The notes under the pieces were generated by a model. That model did not search any database, was not told where the DNA came from, and worked only from the letters and a program-made list of their open reading frames with translations. From assembly GCA_002340985.1 (NCBI GenBank), contig DDNC01000025.1, forward strand, positions 17,514 to 49,177: 31,664 nucleotides of DNA. Direction: 5' to 3'. Source of the stretch: Firmicutes bacterium UBA2530 (GTDB lineage: Bacteria > Bacillota > Clostridia > Tissierellales > Sedimentibacteraceae). Position numbers and translations under genes: made by a program. Below, piece by piece: positions 7,689 to 16,579 of this stretch; position 1 is the first letter of the stretch, and every line of letters starts with the position of its first letter.

Positions 7689-8057
7689 ATGATACAAACT
7701 GAGTCAAGACTAAGAGTCGCAGACAATTCAGGAGCTAAAGAAGTCCTTGTAATAAGAGTAATGGGCGGTTCAGTCGTAAAGTATGGCAATATTGGCGATA
7801 TAATTGTATGTGCGGTTAAATCTGCAACACCTGGAGGAGTTGTTAAGAAGGGTGATGTGGTTAAGGCCGTAATAGTGAGAACTAAGAAGGGCGTTAGAAG
7901 AAAAGACGGCACATATATAAAATTTGACGAAAACGCAGCGGTTATTATCAAAGAAGATAAGACGCCAATAGGAACTCGTATATTTGGACCTGTAGCAAGA
8001 GAATTAAGAGATAGAAAATTTATGAAGATAATCTCACTGGCACCGGAAGTACTTTAA
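7689..8057 (+). CDS. rplN: 50S ribosomal protein L14
   Basis: The 122-aa product starts MIQTESRLRVADNSGAKEVL and includes the L14 motifs FDENAAVIIKEDKTPIGTRI and FGPVARELRDRKFMKI. L14 lies at the subunit interface. GGGAGG precedes the ATG. Confidence 0.98.
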   Translation: MIQTESRLRVADNSGAKEVLVIRVMGGSVVKYGNIGDIIVCAVKSATPGGVVKKGDVVKAVIVRTKKGVRRKDGTYIKFDENAAVIIKEDKTPIGTRIFGPVARELRDRKFMKIISLAPEVL

Positions 8058-8073
8058 TGGGAGGTGTATAAAG

Positions 8074-8379
8074 ATGCACGTAAAAAAAGGCGATAAAGTT
8101 GTAGTTATAGCAGGCAGCGACAGCGGTAAAATCGGTAAGATTCTTACAAGCATGCCAAAGCAGAACAGAGTCATCGTTGAGGGTGTAAGAATGGTTACGA
8201 AGCACAAAAAGGCTACTAACCAGATGCAGCAGGCAGGTATTTTACACCATGAAGGCGCTATTGATGCTTCAAATGTTATGCTATATTGTGATAAATGCAA
8301 ATCAGGCGTAAGAACTGAAGTTAAAATAGAAAACGGAAAAAAAGTAAGAGCATGTAAAAAGTGCGGTTCAGTTTTATAA
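8074..8379 (+). CDS. rplX: 50S ribosomal protein L24
   Basis: The 101-aa product has an N-terminal KOW motif (VKKGDKVVVIAGSDSGKIGKI), which nucleates 50S assembly. The C-terminus carries two CxxC pairs (CDKC ... CKKC), a zinc-ribbon-like form seen in part of the family. GGGAGGTG precedes the ATG closely after rplN. Confidence 0.96.
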   Translation: MHVKKGDKVVVIAGSDSGKIGKILTSMPKQNRVIVEGVRMVTKHKKATNQMQQAGILHHEGAIDASNVMLYCDKCKSGVRTEVKIENGKKVRACKKCGSVL

Positions 8380-8409
8380 TAATGCTCGAAAGGAGGTACG
8401 AACAATAAT

Positions 8410-8949
8410 ATGGCTAGATTAAAAACGACATATAAAGAACAAGTAGTGCCGGCACTGATGGAAAAGTTTCAGTATGAAAGCATTATGCAGGCACCTAAAA
8501 TAGAGAAAATAGTTATTAATATGGGCGTTGGCGAAGCTAAGGAAAACCAAAAATTCTTAGACAACGCAGTTGAAGAAATGACGATTATAGCAGGTCAGAA
8601 GCCTGTTGTTACAAAGGCCAGAAAATCAATTTCTAACTTTAAGGTAAGAGAAGGCATGGCTGTAGGCTGCAAGGTTACTTTGAGAGGAGCTCATATGTAT
8701 GAATTCTTTGATAAGCTTGTGAACATTGCACTCCCAAGAGTTAGAGACTTCAGAGGTGTTTCAAAGACAGCCTTTGACGGAAGAGGAAACTATGCTTTAG
8801 GTGTAAAAGAGCAGTTGATTTTCCCGGAAATAAACTATGATAAGATTGATAAAATAAGAGGTATGGACATAATCATAACAACCACAGCTAACACAGATGA
8901 GGAAGCGCGTGAGCTTTTGAAATTAATGGGAATGCCTTTTAGTAAGTAA
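8410..8949 (+). CDS. rplE: 50S ribosomal protein L5
   Basis: The 179-aa product has the L5 segments KIVINMGVGEA, GQKPVVTKARKSISNFKVRE and RDFRGVSKTAFDGRGNYALG. L5 binds 5S rRNA and bridges to the 30S head. AAAGGAGG lies 12 nt before the ATG. Confidence 0.98.
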   Translation: MARLKTTYKEQVVPALMEKFQYESIMQAPKIEKIVINMGVGEAKENQKFLDNAVEEMTIIAGQKPVVTKARKSISNFKVREGMAVGCKVTLRGAHMYEFFDKLVNIALPRVRDFRGVSKTAFDGRGNYALGVKEQLIFPEINYDKIDKIRGMDIIITTTANTDEEARELLKLMGMPFSK

Positions 8950-8962
8950 GGGAGGAGCGAAA

Positions 8963-9148
8963 ATGGCAAAAACATCTCTAAAAGTTAAACAACAGAGAAA
9001 ACAAAAATTCTCTACGAGAGAATATACAAGATGCAAGATTTGTGGAAGACCTCATGCTTATTTAAGGAAATTCGGTATATGCCGTATATGCTTTAGAGAA
9101 CTGGCTTACAAAGGTCAGATACCTGGAGTTAAAAAAGCTAGTTGGTAA
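8963..9148 (+). CDS. rpsN: 30S ribosomal protein S14, zinc-binding type
   Basis: The 61-aa product is the short S14 form with four zinc ligands, Cys24, Cys27, Cys40 and Cys43 (CKIC ... CRIC), and ends VKKASW as usual. The short zinc form is typical of Gram-positive S10-spc clusters. GGGAGG precedes the ATG. Confidence 0.97.
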   Translation: MAKTSLKVKQQRKQKFSTREYTRCKICGRPHAYLRKFGICRICFRELAYKGQIPGVKKASW

Positions 9149-9178
9149 AATTTTATATAATGGAAGGAGGTTACTTAC

Positions 9179-9577
9179 ATGGTAATGACAGATCCTATCG
9201 CAGATATGTTAACGAGAATAAGAAATGCTAATCATTCAAAACATGAATTTGTTGATATACCCGCTTCTAAGATAAAGAAGGAAATAGCTAACATCTTGTT
9301 GGAAGAAGGATATATTAAGGGCTTTGATGTTATAGATGACGCTAAACAAGGTATTATAAGAGTTGAACTTAAATACCAGCAAAATAAGGAAAGAGTTATA
9401 ACGGGCATTAAGAGAATATCAAAACCTGGCTTGAGAGTTTACGTAGGAAAAGAAGAAACTCCAAAGGTTTTAGGTGGCTTAGGTATAGCTATACTTTCAA
9501 CATCACAAGGAATTGTGACAGATAGAAAAGCAAGAGCACAGGGTGTTGGCGGAGAAGTAATCTGCTACGTATGGTAA
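9179..9577 (+). CDS. rpsH: 30S ribosomal protein S8
   Basis: The 132-aa product starts MVMTDPIADMLTRIRNAN and ends with GLGIAILSTSQGIVTDRKAR and GGEVICYVW, both S8 hallmarks. S8 binds helix 21 of 16S rRNA and represses the spc operon in E. coli. GGAGG 8 nt upstream supports the first ATG. Confidence 0.98.
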   Translation: MVMTDPIADMLTRIRNANHSKHEFVDIPASKIKKEIANILLEEGYIKGFDVIDDAKQGIIRVELKYQQNKERVITGIKRISKPGLRVYVGKEETPKVLGGLGIAILSTSQGIVTDRKARAQGVGGEVICYVW

Positions 9578-9601
9578 TAATAACGAATAGGAGGTGCTAA
9601 G

Positions 9602-10138
9602 ATGTCAAGAATAGGTATTAAACCTATAGAGATACCTGCAAATGTTGAAATATCACTCAACAACAACTATGCAGTTGTTAAGGGACCAAAAGGAAAAATT
9701 GAACAACAACTTCCAAAGCAGATTAAAATTGAAGTTGAAGGTTCAGTGATTAACGTTTCAAGAGAAAATGATCAGAAAGAAAACAGATCACTTCATGGTC
9801 TTACAAGAACTCTTCTTAACAATATGGTAGTTGGAGTTACACAGGGATTTGAAAAAACACTTGAAATTGTAGGTGTTGGATATAGAGCACAAAAACAAGG
9901 AAGCAAATTAGTATTGAACTTAGGTTTCTCTCATCCTGTTGAAATGGAAGATCCGCAAGGAATCGAAACAGCAGTTGAGGGTACAAATAAAATAACAGTT
10001 AAAGGTATTGATAAGCAGCAGGTAGGAAACTATGCAGCTGTAATCAGAGACTGGAGAAGACCTGAACCTTACAAGGGTAAAGGTATTAAATACACTAATG
10101 AAGTTGTTAGACGTAAAGCAGGTAAGACTGGTAAATAA
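9602..10138 (+). CDS. rplF: 50S ribosomal protein L6
   Basis: The 178-aa product starts MSRIGIKPIEIPANVEI and has the two repeated L6 domains; the second carries PEPYKGKGIKYTNEVVRRKAGK. L6 lies near the factor-binding site of the 50S. AGGAGGTG precedes the ATG. Confidence 0.98.
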   Translation: MSRIGIKPIEIPANVEISLNNNYAVVKGPKGKIEQQLPKQIKIEVEGSVINVSRENDQKENRSLHGLTRTLLNNMVVGVTQGFEKTLEIVGVGYRAQKQGSKLVLNLGFSHPVEMEDPQGIETAVEGTNKITVKGIDKQQVGNYAAVIRDWRRPEPYKGKGIKYTNEVVRRKAGKTGK

Positions 10139-10167
10139 CAAGGAATTTAAGAAAGGAGTGAGTATTA

Positions 10168-10536
10168 GTGCTTAAAAAAGTTGACAAGAATCAGAAGAGA
10201 ATTGAAAGACATCACAGCATAAGAAATAAAATCGAAGGAACTCCTGAGAGACCAAGATTAAATGTTTTTAAAAGCTCTAAGCACATATACGCTCAAGTAA
10301 TCGATGATGCTACTGGCACAACTCTTGCGTCTGCATCAACATTGGATAAAGAGATTGCAGCTCAGGCAGCTGAGCTCAATAAATCTGATGCAGCTAAGTT
10401 AGTGGGCAAGGCAGTAGGAGAAAGAGCGAAAAATAAAGGTATAAATGCAGTAGTTTTCGACAGAGGCGGATATTTATATCACGGAAGAGTAAAATTACTT
10501 GCAGATGGAGCAAGAGAAAGCGGACTTGAATTTTAA
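10168..10536 (+). CDS. rplR: 50S ribosomal protein L18
   Basis: The 122-aa product has RPRLNVFKSSKHIYAQVIDD and VFDRGGYLYHGRVKLLADGA, the 5S-rRNA-binding L18 signature. It starts with GTG, behind AAAGGAGTGAG. Confidence 0.97.
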   Translation: MLKKVDKNQKRIERHHSIRNKIEGTPERPRLNVFKSSKHIYAQVIDDATGTTLASASTLDKEIAAQAAELNKSDAAKLVGKAVGERAKNKGINAVVFDRGGYLYHGRVKLLADGARESGLEF

Positions 10537-10550
10537 TAAGGAGGTTAGTC

Positions 10551-11060
10551 ATGGAGCAACGTGGACGTATAGATGCAAGCCAATTGGATGTAAAAGAGAA
10601 AGTAATCAGCATCAACCGTGTTACTAAAGTTGTTAAAGGTGGTAGAAACTTTAGATTCAGCGTGTTGGTAGTAGTTGGCGACGAAAATGGTCATGTTGGA
10701 ATAGGAATGGCAAAAGCTATTGAAATTCCGGATGCCATCAGAAAAGCAATCCAAGATGCTAAAAAGAATATGATTGAAGTGCCACTGATTAACACAACAG
10801 TGCCACATGAAATAATCGGCAGATTTGGCGCAGGCAGAGTTCTCATAAAACCGGCAAAAGAAGGTACAGGAATCATAGCCGGAGGTCCTGTTCGTGCAGT
10901 ATTGGAATTAGCAGGAGTAAGAGACATAAGAACGAAGTCATTAGGATCAAGTAATCCTAGAAACGTAGTAAACGCAACAATTGAAGCCTTAAAACTTCTG
11001 AAAAAACCTGAGGATGTAGCAAAAGTCAGAGGTAAATCCGTAGAAGAAATATTAGGTTAA
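10551..11060 (+). CDS. rpsE: 30S ribosomal protein S5
   Basis: The 169-aa product has the S5 N-terminal dsRBD-like domain (KVISINRVTKVVKGGRNFRF) and the C-terminal GGPVRAVLELAGVRDI and KSLGSSNPRN. S5 affects decoding accuracy and mRNA unwinding. AGGAGG lies in the short gap after rplR. Confidence 0.98.
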   Translation: MEQRGRIDASQLDVKEKVISINRVTKVVKGGRNFRFSVLVVVGDENGHVGIGMAKAIEIPDAIRKAIQDAKKNMIEVPLINTTVPHEIIGRFGAGRVLIKPAKEGTGIIAGGPVRAVLELAGVRDIRTKSLGSSNPRNVVNATIEALKLLKKPEDVAKVRGKSVEEILG

Positions 11061-11072
11061 GAGGTGAAAATT

Positions 11073-11249
11073 ATGGCAAAGATAAAAATAAAGCAAACAA
11101 AGGGCTTGAGTGGAAGAACTCCTAATCAGATTAAAAACATAGAAGCTCTTGGTTTGAGAAAAATAGGCCACGTGGTTGAAAAAGAAGATACACCTCAAGT
11201 AAGAGGAATGATCAGAAAAGTTGAACACATGGTAGAGGTAGTAGAATAA
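11073..11249 (+). CDS. rpmD: 50S ribosomal protein L30
   Basis: The 58-aa product MAKIKIKQTKGLSGRTPNQI has normal L30 length and the conserved LGLRKIGHVVEKEDTPQVRGMI segment (first 20 residues of it checked). The frame opens at a GTG at 11064, but that GTG is part of the ribosome binding site GAGGTGA; the ATG at 11073 is the family start. Confidence 0.96.
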   Translation: MAKIKIKQTKGLSGRTPNQIKNIEALGLRKIGHVVEKEDTPQVRGMIRKVEHMVEVVE

Positions 11250-11270
11250 AACTATAAGGAGGTGTTAAAA

Positions 11271-11711
11271 ATGAAACTTCATGAATTAAAACCTAATCCT
11301 GGTAGTACGAAAAATAGAAAGAGATTAGGAAGAGGTACAGCCACAGGACAAGGAAAGACTGCCGGCAGAGGAATGAACGGACAGAAATCTCGTTCAGGCG
11401 GCGGAGTAAGACCGGGATTTGAAGGCGGACAGATGCCTCTTTACAGGAGACTTCCAAAGAGAGGATTTACAAATATTTTTGGAACTCAGTTTGCTGAAAT
11501 AAATGTTGAAGTGTTGAACAAATTCGAAGATGGGGCAGAGATAACTCCAGAACTTCTTAAATCAGAGGGTATTGTTAAAAAACAACTTGATGGTATTAAG
11601 GTGCTGGGCAACGGTGAACTTGCTAAGAAGCTTACAGTGAAGGCTCATAAATTCAGCAAATCAGCGGTGGAGAAAATCGAGGCTGCCGGCGGAAAAGCTG
11701 AGGTGATCTAG
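11271..11711 (+). CDS. rplO: 50S ribosomal protein L15
   Basis: The 146-aa product starts MKLHELKPNPGSTKNRKRLG and has GRGTATGQGKTAGRGMNGQK and the GFEGGQMPLYRRLPKRGF block. An in-frame GTG at 11262 is within the AAGGAGGTG ribosome binding site, so the ATG at 11271 is preferred. Its TAG stop abuts the TTG start of secY. Confidence 0.97.
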   Translation: MKLHELKPNPGSTKNRKRLGRGTATGQGKTAGRGMNGQKSRSGGGVRPGFEGGQMPLYRRLPKRGFTNIFGTQFAEINVEVLNKFEDGAEITPELLKSEGIVKKQLDGIKVLGNGELAKKLTVKAHKFSKSAVEKIEAAGGKAEVI

Positions 11712-12980
11712 TTGTTTGAAACCTTAAAAAATGCATGGAAAATACCTGATTTAAGAAAAAGAATTCTGTTCACATTTATGATGTTGGTTATTTACAGACT
11801 CGGAGCTGTTATTCCTGTACCGGGCATAGACAGAACCGTTGTTCACCAGATGTTTTCAGGCAATGCAGGAGGCCTGCTGGATTTCTTTGATATGATGTCC
11901 GGCGGTGCATTTAAAGATTTTACAATATTTGCGTTAAATATTTATCCATACATTACGTCTTCTATTATTCTTCAGCTTTTGGCAATAGCTATTCCAAAGC
12001 TTGAGCAGATGTTCAAACAAGAAGACGGAAAGAAAAAAATGGCTCAGTGGACCAGATACGTAACTGTTATACTTGCTTTGATTCAAGCTACAGCATATGC
12101 TGTTGGATTCTTCAATTCAGCAATCATAGACAGAAGCTTTTTGTCAATAGTTTCGGTAATAATAGTTCTCACCGCAGGTACAGCATTCCTGATGTGGCTT
12201 GGTGAACTGATAACAGAAAAAGGTATCGGGAACGGTATATCAATGATTATCATGATAGGTATAGTTTCAAGATATCCAAGAGACTTAGGAACAGTAATAT
12301 TCAATATGCAGAATGGCAAAGTAAATATACTGGAAATTATATTATTCCTGGTATTTGCCTTCATAATAGTAGTTGGAGTTATTGCAATTCAGCAGGGTGA
12401 AAGAAAAATACCCGTTCAGTATGCAAAAAGGGTAGTTGGAAGAAAGATGTATGGCGGACAAAGCACTCATATTCCTATGAAGGTATTGATGGCAGGAGTT
12501 ATGCCTGTAATATTTGCTTCTACACTTTTGGCAATACCACAAACACTGGCATTCTTTTTCCCAAGCATGACAGCGGGAGTACAGAAATACTTCTCACCTG
12601 CTCAGGCACCTGGAGTGTATTTATACACAACACTAAACATATTGCTCATAATATTCTTCACGTATTTCTATACAGCGGTACAGTTCAATCCATTTGAATA
12701 CTCAAATACCCTTAAGGAAAACGGAGGATTTATACCGGGAATAAGACCGGGTAGACCTACAGCAGAATATTTAAGCAAGGTTTTAAACAGAATAACAATA
12801 GCGGGAGCTGTAGCACTTGCGATTATAGCTACTATACCTACATTGGTATTATCGTTTACGAACCTGAGCATTCACTTCGGAGGAACATCACTGCTGATCG
12901 TAACGGGTGTGGCTCTTGAAACAATGAAGCAGATAGAGGCTCAGATGTTGATGAGACACTACAAAGGATTTTTGAAATAA
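11712..12980 (+). CDS. secY: Protein translocase channel subunit SecY
   Basis: The 422-aa polytopic protein forms the SecYEG channel for protein export and membrane insertion. The N-terminus (MFETLKNAWKIPDLRKRILF), the plug/TM2 region (GGLLDFFDMMSGGAF), GIGNGISMIIMIGI and the cytoplasmic loop with GGQSTHIPMKV and NPFEYSNTLKENGGFIPGIR match SecY. Ten membrane helices are expected and about that number are visible. It starts with TTG directly after the rplO stop; GAGGTGATC at the end of rplO is the ribosome binding site. Confidence 0.98.
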   Translation: MFETLKNAWKIPDLRKRILFTFMMLVIYRLGAVIPVPGIDRTVVHQMFSGNAGGLLDFFDMMSGGAFKDFTIFALNIYPYITSSIILQLLAIAIPKLEQMFKQEDGKKKMAQWTRYVTVILALIQATAYAVGFFNSAIIDRSFLSIVSVIIVLTAGTAFLMWLGELITEKGIGNGISMIIMIGIVSRYPRDLGTVIFNMQNGKVNILEIILFLVFAFIIVVGVIAIQQGERKIPVQYAKRVVGRKMYGGQSTHIPMKVLMAGVMPVIFASTLLAIPQTLAFFFPSMTAGVQKYFSPAQAPGVYLYTTLNILLIIFFTYFYTAVQFNPFEYSNTLKENGGFIPGIRPGRPTAEYLSKVLNRITIAGAVALAIIATIPTLVLSFTNLSIHFGGTSLLIVTGVALETMKQIEAQMLMRHYKGFLK

Positions 12981-12995
12981 AGAGAGGTAAGGAAA

Positions 12996-13643
12996 ATGAG
13001 AGCAATTTTATTGGGACCTCCGGGAGCCGGTAAGGGAACTCAAGCAGAAACAATTGTAAAGGAATTTTCTATACCGCATATTTCCACAGGAGATATATTC
13101 CGAAAAAATATAAAAGAAGGAACTGCCCTGGGAAAGAAGGCCAAGGAATACATGGACCAGGGACTTCTAGTTCCGGATGAATTGACGGTAGAGCTGGTTA
13201 AGGACAGATTGCTCCAGGATGACTGCGGCAACGGATTTCTGCTTGATGGATTTCCAAGAACAGTCAATCAGGCAGATGCGCTTGACGGAGCTTTGCAGAG
13301 CATGAATCAGAAGTTAGATTATGTTGTTAATATAATAGTCAGAAAAGAGCTTCTTATTGAAAGAGCTGTTGGAAGAAGAGTGTGTAAGGACTGCGGTCAG
13401 ACATATCACATTTCATTCAACAAGCCTGAAAAAGAAGGAATTTGCGACAATTGCGGCGGCGAGCTTCTTCAGAGAAAAGATGATGCTGAAGAAACGGTTA
13501 CCACAAGAATCAATGTTTATCAGGAGCAGACAGAACCGCTTATAGATTATTACACCAAGAAAGGTATAATAATCGATATTGACGGAGAGAGACCTATTGC
13601 TGAGGTTGGCAAAGATATAGTTGCAAAAATGGGGAAAAAGTAA
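12996..13643 (+). CDS. adk: Adenylate kinase
   Basis: The 215-aa enzyme catalyses ATP + AMP = 2 ADP. It has the P-loop GPPGAGKGTQ, the AMP-binding FLLDGFPRTVNQA and a long LID domain with a four-Cys zinc site (CKDC ... CDNC), as in Gram-positive Adk. GAGAGG stands before the ATG. Position between secY and map is the usual Firmicute order. Confidence 0.98.
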   Translation: MRAILLGPPGAGKGTQAETIVKEFSIPHISTGDIFRKNIKEGTALGKKAKEYMDQGLLVPDELTVELVKDRLLQDDCGNGFLLDGFPRTVNQADALDGALQSMNQKLDYVVNIIVRKELLIERAVGRRVCKDCGQTYHISFNKPEKEGICDNCGGELLQRKDDAEETVTTRINVYQEQTEPLIDYYTKKGIIIDIDGERPIAEVGKDIVAKMGKK

Positions 13644-13644
13644 T

Positions 13645-14391
13645 ATGATAATCCTCAAGACAAGAAGAGAAATAGAAGTAATGAGAAAAGCCGGAAGATT
13701 GGTTGCACAATCACATGAGCTGGTAAGAAAGCACATAAAATCCGGTGTCACTACTAAAGAACTTGACCAATTGGTTGAAGATTTCTTAAGATCCCAAAAT
13801 GCAATACCTACGTTTAAAGGCTATGGCGGATTTCCATTTTCAATATGCGCTTCTGTTAATGAAGAAGTGGTTCACGGATTTCCAAGCGGCATAAAGCTTA
13901 AAGAAGGCGATATTGTCAGCATAGATATCGGTGCAACTTTTGAAGGATACGTAGGAGACAGTGCAAAGACCTTTTACGTCGGAGAAGTAAATGACGAGAA
14001 GAAGCGCCTTGTGGAAGTAACAAGACAATGCTTTTACGAAGGAATTAAATTTGCCAAGACATCATGCAGACTGTCTGACATATCACATGCAGTGCAGGAG
14101 TATGCTGAAAGTCATGGCTTCTCGGTTGTAAGAGACTATGTGGGTCACGGAGTTGGTAGAAGTATGCATGAATCACCGCAAATACCTAATTTCGGAAAAC
14201 CCGGCAAAGGACCGCGGCTGCAAGAAGGAATGGTCCTGGCTATTGAACCTATGATCAACGCAGGAACGTATCATGTTAAAGTACTTGACAACGACTGGAC
14301 AGTGGTGACAGTTGACGGAAAACCGTCGGCGCACTACGAGCACACGGTTGCCATTACAGATGGAGAACCGGAGCTTTTAACCGTATTATAG
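13645..14391 (+). CDS. map: Type I methionine aminopeptidase
   Basis: The 248-aa enzyme removes the initiator Met from new proteins. Metal ligands are visible: Asp in VSIDIGATFEGYVGDS (two), His in YVGHGVGRSMHE, Glu in LAIEPM and Glu in HYEHTVAI. It starts one base after the adk stop codon; the longer frame from 13621 would overlap adk and add eight non-family residues. The GGGGA in the end of adk is a modest ribosome binding site, suggesting coupling. Confidence 0.97.
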   Translation: MIILKTRREIEVMRKAGRLVAQSHELVRKHIKSGVTTKELDQLVEDFLRSQNAIPTFKGYGGFPFSICASVNEEVVHGFPSGIKLKEGDIVSIDIGATFEGYVGDSAKTFYVGEVNDEKKRLVEVTRQCFYEGIKFAKTSCRLSDISHAVQEYAESHGFSVVRDYVGHGVGRSMHESPQIPNFGKPGKGPRLQEGMVLAIEPMINAGTYHVKVLDNDWTVVTVDGKPSAHYEHTVAITDGEPELLTVL

Positions 14392-14400
14392 AGGTGGATA

Positions 14401-14703
14401 TTGGAAATTACAACAGATTTGAAAATTGGTCAGATTGCTAAATCAAAGGCCGGAAGAGATAGAGGAAGAATATTTATCATAAACCGAGTTTTAGATGAAC
14501 AGCATGTGTTAGTATGTGACGGAGATCTCAGGAAACTGAGCTCCCCGAAAAAGAAGAAAGTGAAGCATTTAGTGATTTATAATACAGTATTGACAGAATT
14601 TGCAGAAAAGTTACAAAGAAATGAAAATTTAGATGATGCATATGTGAGAAAGCTTTTAACACCTTTCACACAGGATGTATCTGAAGAAATGGAGGTTGAG
14701 TGA
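14401..14703 (+). CDS. KOW-domain RNA-binding protein (L14e-like) of the map-infA interval
   Basis: The 100-aa protein has an N-terminal KOW-like segment (KIGQIAKSKAGRDRGRIFII) followed by a basic stretch (SSPKKKKVKHL) and an acidic tail. Small KOW proteins occur at just this place, between map and infA, in many Firmicutes and are presumed to bind RNA or the ribosome; no function is established to my knowledge. TTG start behind GAGGTGG, with no in-frame ATG nearby. The gene ends 3 nt before infA. Confidence 0.85.
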   Translation: MEITTDLKIGQIAKSKAGRDRGRIFIINRVLDEQHVLVCDGDLRKLSSPKKKKVKHLVIYNTVLTEFAEKLQRNENLDDAYVRKLLTPFTQDVSEEMEVE

Positions 14704-14706
14704 TCA

Positions 14707-14925
14707 ATGTCCAAGAAAGATGTAATAGAAGTCGAAGGGAAAGTCCTGGAAGCACTTCCTAATGCAATGTTCAAAGTTGAGCTTCAAAATGGGCACCAGA
14801 TTTTAGCGCATATTTCTGGAAAACTGAGAATGAACTATATCAGAATTCTTCCGGGAGATACTGTAGCAGTTGAATTGTCACCGTATGATTTGACAAGAGG
14901 AAGAATAACCTGGAGGAAAAAGTAA
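14707..14925 (+). CDS. infA: Translation initiation factor IF-1
   Basis: The 72-aa S1-like OB-fold protein has VEGKVLEALPNAMFKVELQN, GKLRMNYIRILPGD and YDLTRGRITWR, the IF-1 signature. It occupies the A site during initiation. GGAGGTTGAG at the end of the KOW gene supplies the ribosome binding site. Confidence 0.98.
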   Translation: MSKKDVIEVEGKVLEALPNAMFKVELQNGHQILAHISGKLRMNYIRILPGDTVAVELSPYDLTRGRITWRKK

Positions 14926-14937
14926 GGAGGTATTACA

Positions 14938-15051
14938 ATGAAAGTAAGACCATCAGTAAAACCGATGTGCGAGAAGTGTAAAATTATCAGAAGAAAAGGC
15001 AAGGTAATGGTAATTTGCGAAAATCCAAAGCACAAACAAAAACAAGGCTAA
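14938..15051 (+). CDS. rpmJ: 50S ribosomal protein L36, zinc-binding form
   Basis: The 37-aa product MKVRPSVKPMCEKCKIIRRK... ends KHKQKQG. The zinc ligands Cys11, Cys14, Cys27 and His32 are all present (C+ form). AAGGAGG lies 8 nt before the ATG. It follows infA by 12 nt, the usual order. Confidence 0.97.
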   Translation: MKVRPSVKPMCEKCKIIRRKGKVMVICENPKHKQKQG

Positions 15052-15100
15052 GGATAAATTTAGATATTAAGTAGCTACTAAGGTAGGAGGTGTAAACTTA

Positions 15101-15469
15101 ATGGCCAGAATCGCGGGTGTTGACTTACCAAGAGAGAAAAGAGTCGAGATAGGATTGACTTATATATTCGGAATTGGCAGAGCAACTTCTAATAAAATTT
15201 TAAAGACAACAGGTATTAACCCTGATACAAGGATTAAAGACCTTACAGAAGATGAAGTACAGCAATTAAGAACTGAAATAGATAAAAGACCTGTTGAGGG
15301 TGACTTGAGAAGAGAAGTAGCGTTGAACATCAAGAGATTGAAAGAAATCAACTGCTACAGAGGAATAAGACACAAAAAAGGATTACCTGTTAGAGGACAG
15401 AATACTAAAAACAACTCCAGAACCAGAAAAGGTCCGAAGAGAGTTTCAGGTAAGAAATCTAAAAAATAA
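15101..15469 (+). CDS. rpsM: 30S ribosomal protein S13
   Basis: The 122-aa product starts MARIAGVDLPREKRVEIGLT and has the helix-hairpin-helix IFGIGRATSNKIL, plus CYRGIRHKKGLPVRGQNTK. S13 contacts the P-site tRNA and the bridge to the 50S. AGGAGGTG is 8 nt before the ATG. Confidence 0.98.
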   Translation: MARIAGVDLPREKRVEIGLTYIFGIGRATSNKILKTTGINPDTRIKDLTEDEVQQLRTEIDKRPVEGDLRREVALNIKRLKEINCYRGIRHKKGLPVRGQNTKNNSRTRKGPKRVSGKKSKK

Positions 15470-15483
15470 AAGGAGGGACTTAA

Positions 15484-15888
15484 GTGGCAGCAGCTAAAAA
15501 ACAACAAAAAGCAACAAGAGTAAGAAAAAGAGAACGTAAAAATATCGAAAAAGGCCAGGCACATATTAAGTCAACTTTTAACAATACACTTGTAACTCTT
15601 ACAGATTTGCAGGGAAATGCAATTTCCTGGGCAAGTTCAGGTCAGTTAGGATTCAAGGGTTCAAGAAAATCTACTCCTTATGCAGCAAGCATGGTTGCTG
15701 AAGAAGCTGCAAAGAAAGCTATGGAACATGGCTTGAAAACAGTAGAAGTATACGTTAAAGGACCGGGCTCAGGAAGAGAAGCTGCAATCAGATCATTGCA
15801 GGCAGCCGGACTTGAAGTTAATTTAATAAAAGACGTTACTCCGATACCGCACAACGGTTGTAGACCGCCAAAACGTAGAAGAGTATAA
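15484..15888 (+). CDS. rpsK: 30S ribosomal protein S11
   Basis: The 134-aa product has HIKSTFNNTLVTLTDLQGNA, YAASMVAEEAAKKAMEHG and the C-terminal DVTPIPHNGCRPPKRRRV of S11 on the 30S platform. It starts with GTG behind AAAGGAGGG. Confidence 0.98.
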   Translation: MAAAKKQQKATRVRKRERKNIEKGQAHIKSTFNNTLVTLTDLQGNAISWASSGQLGFKGSRKSTPYAASMVAEEAAKKAMEHGLKTVEVYVKGPGSGREAAIRSLQAAGLEVNLIKDVTPIPHNGCRPPKRRRV

Positions 15889-15906
15889 TGGAAACGAGGT
15901 GAAAAG

Positions 15907-16530
15907 ATGGCAAGATATACTGGACCTGTATGCAGAATATGCAGAAGAGAAGGCTTAAAGTTATATTTAAAAGGCGACAGATGCTATACTGACAAGTGTT
16001 CAATCGGAAGAAGAAACTATGCTCCGGGACAGCACGGTCAAAACAACAAAAAATTAACCAACTATGGTATTCAGTTAAGAGAAAAGCAAAAAGTAAGAAA
16101 ATACTATGGAGTTCTGGAAGGCCAATTTGCAGAGTACTTCAATATGGCTGAAAAAATGGCAGGAAAGACAGGAGAGAACCTGTTAAAACTGTTAGAGTAC
16201 AGATTTGACAACGTAGTATACAGATTAGGATTTGCTACATCAAGACCTGAAGCAAGACAATTGGTTGTTCACGGTCATTTTACAGTAAACGGTAAAAAGG
16301 CTGATATTCCATCAATGATTCTTAAACCGGGTGATGAAATAAAAGTTAAAGAAAAAAGCCAAAGCTCAGATAAATTCAAAGCTTTAGTTGAAAATCACAA
16401 GAAAACAGCACCTCAGTGGCTGCAGGTAGATCCTGATAACTTTACAGGAAGAATAATAGCTGCACCGGCTAAAGAGGACATAGAAATACCAATAGAAGAA
16501 CATCTGATTGTCGAGTTATACTCTAAGTAA
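15907..16530 (+). CDS. rpsD: 30S ribosomal protein S4, zinc-binding form
   Basis: The 207-aa product has an N-terminal four-Cys zinc site (Cys9, Cys12, Cys26, Cys31) and the S4 RNA-binding domain (LEYRFDNVVYRLGFA). S4 is a primary 16S rRNA binder and represses its own operon in several bacteria. Here rpsD lies inside the alpha operon between rpsK and rpoA, whereas in B. subtilis it is separate. GAGGTG is its ribosome binding site. Confidence 0.98.
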   Translation: MARYTGPVCRICRREGLKLYLKGDRCYTDKCSIGRRNYAPGQHGQNNKKLTNYGIQLREKQKVRKYYGVLEGQFAEYFNMAEKMAGKTGENLLKLLEYRFDNVVYRLGFATSRPEARQLVVHGHFTVNGKKADIPSMILKPGDEIKVKEKSQSSDKFKALVENHKKTAPQWLQVDPDNFTGRIIAAPAKEDIEIPIEEHLIVELYSK

Positions 16531-16548
16531 TAAGAATTAAGAATTATT

Positions 16549-16579
16549 ACCCTCGGCAAACATCAAATCTAAGGAGGGT
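16549..16579 (+). promoter_or_regulatory. Stem able to mask the rpoA ribosome binding site
   Basis: ACCCTC (16549-16554) in the rpsD-rpoA gap is complementary to GAGGGT (16574-16579), which contains the rpoA Shine-Dalgarno; the loop is 19 nt. It could tune rpoA translation, but this is a short stem and only an inference. Confidence 0.35.
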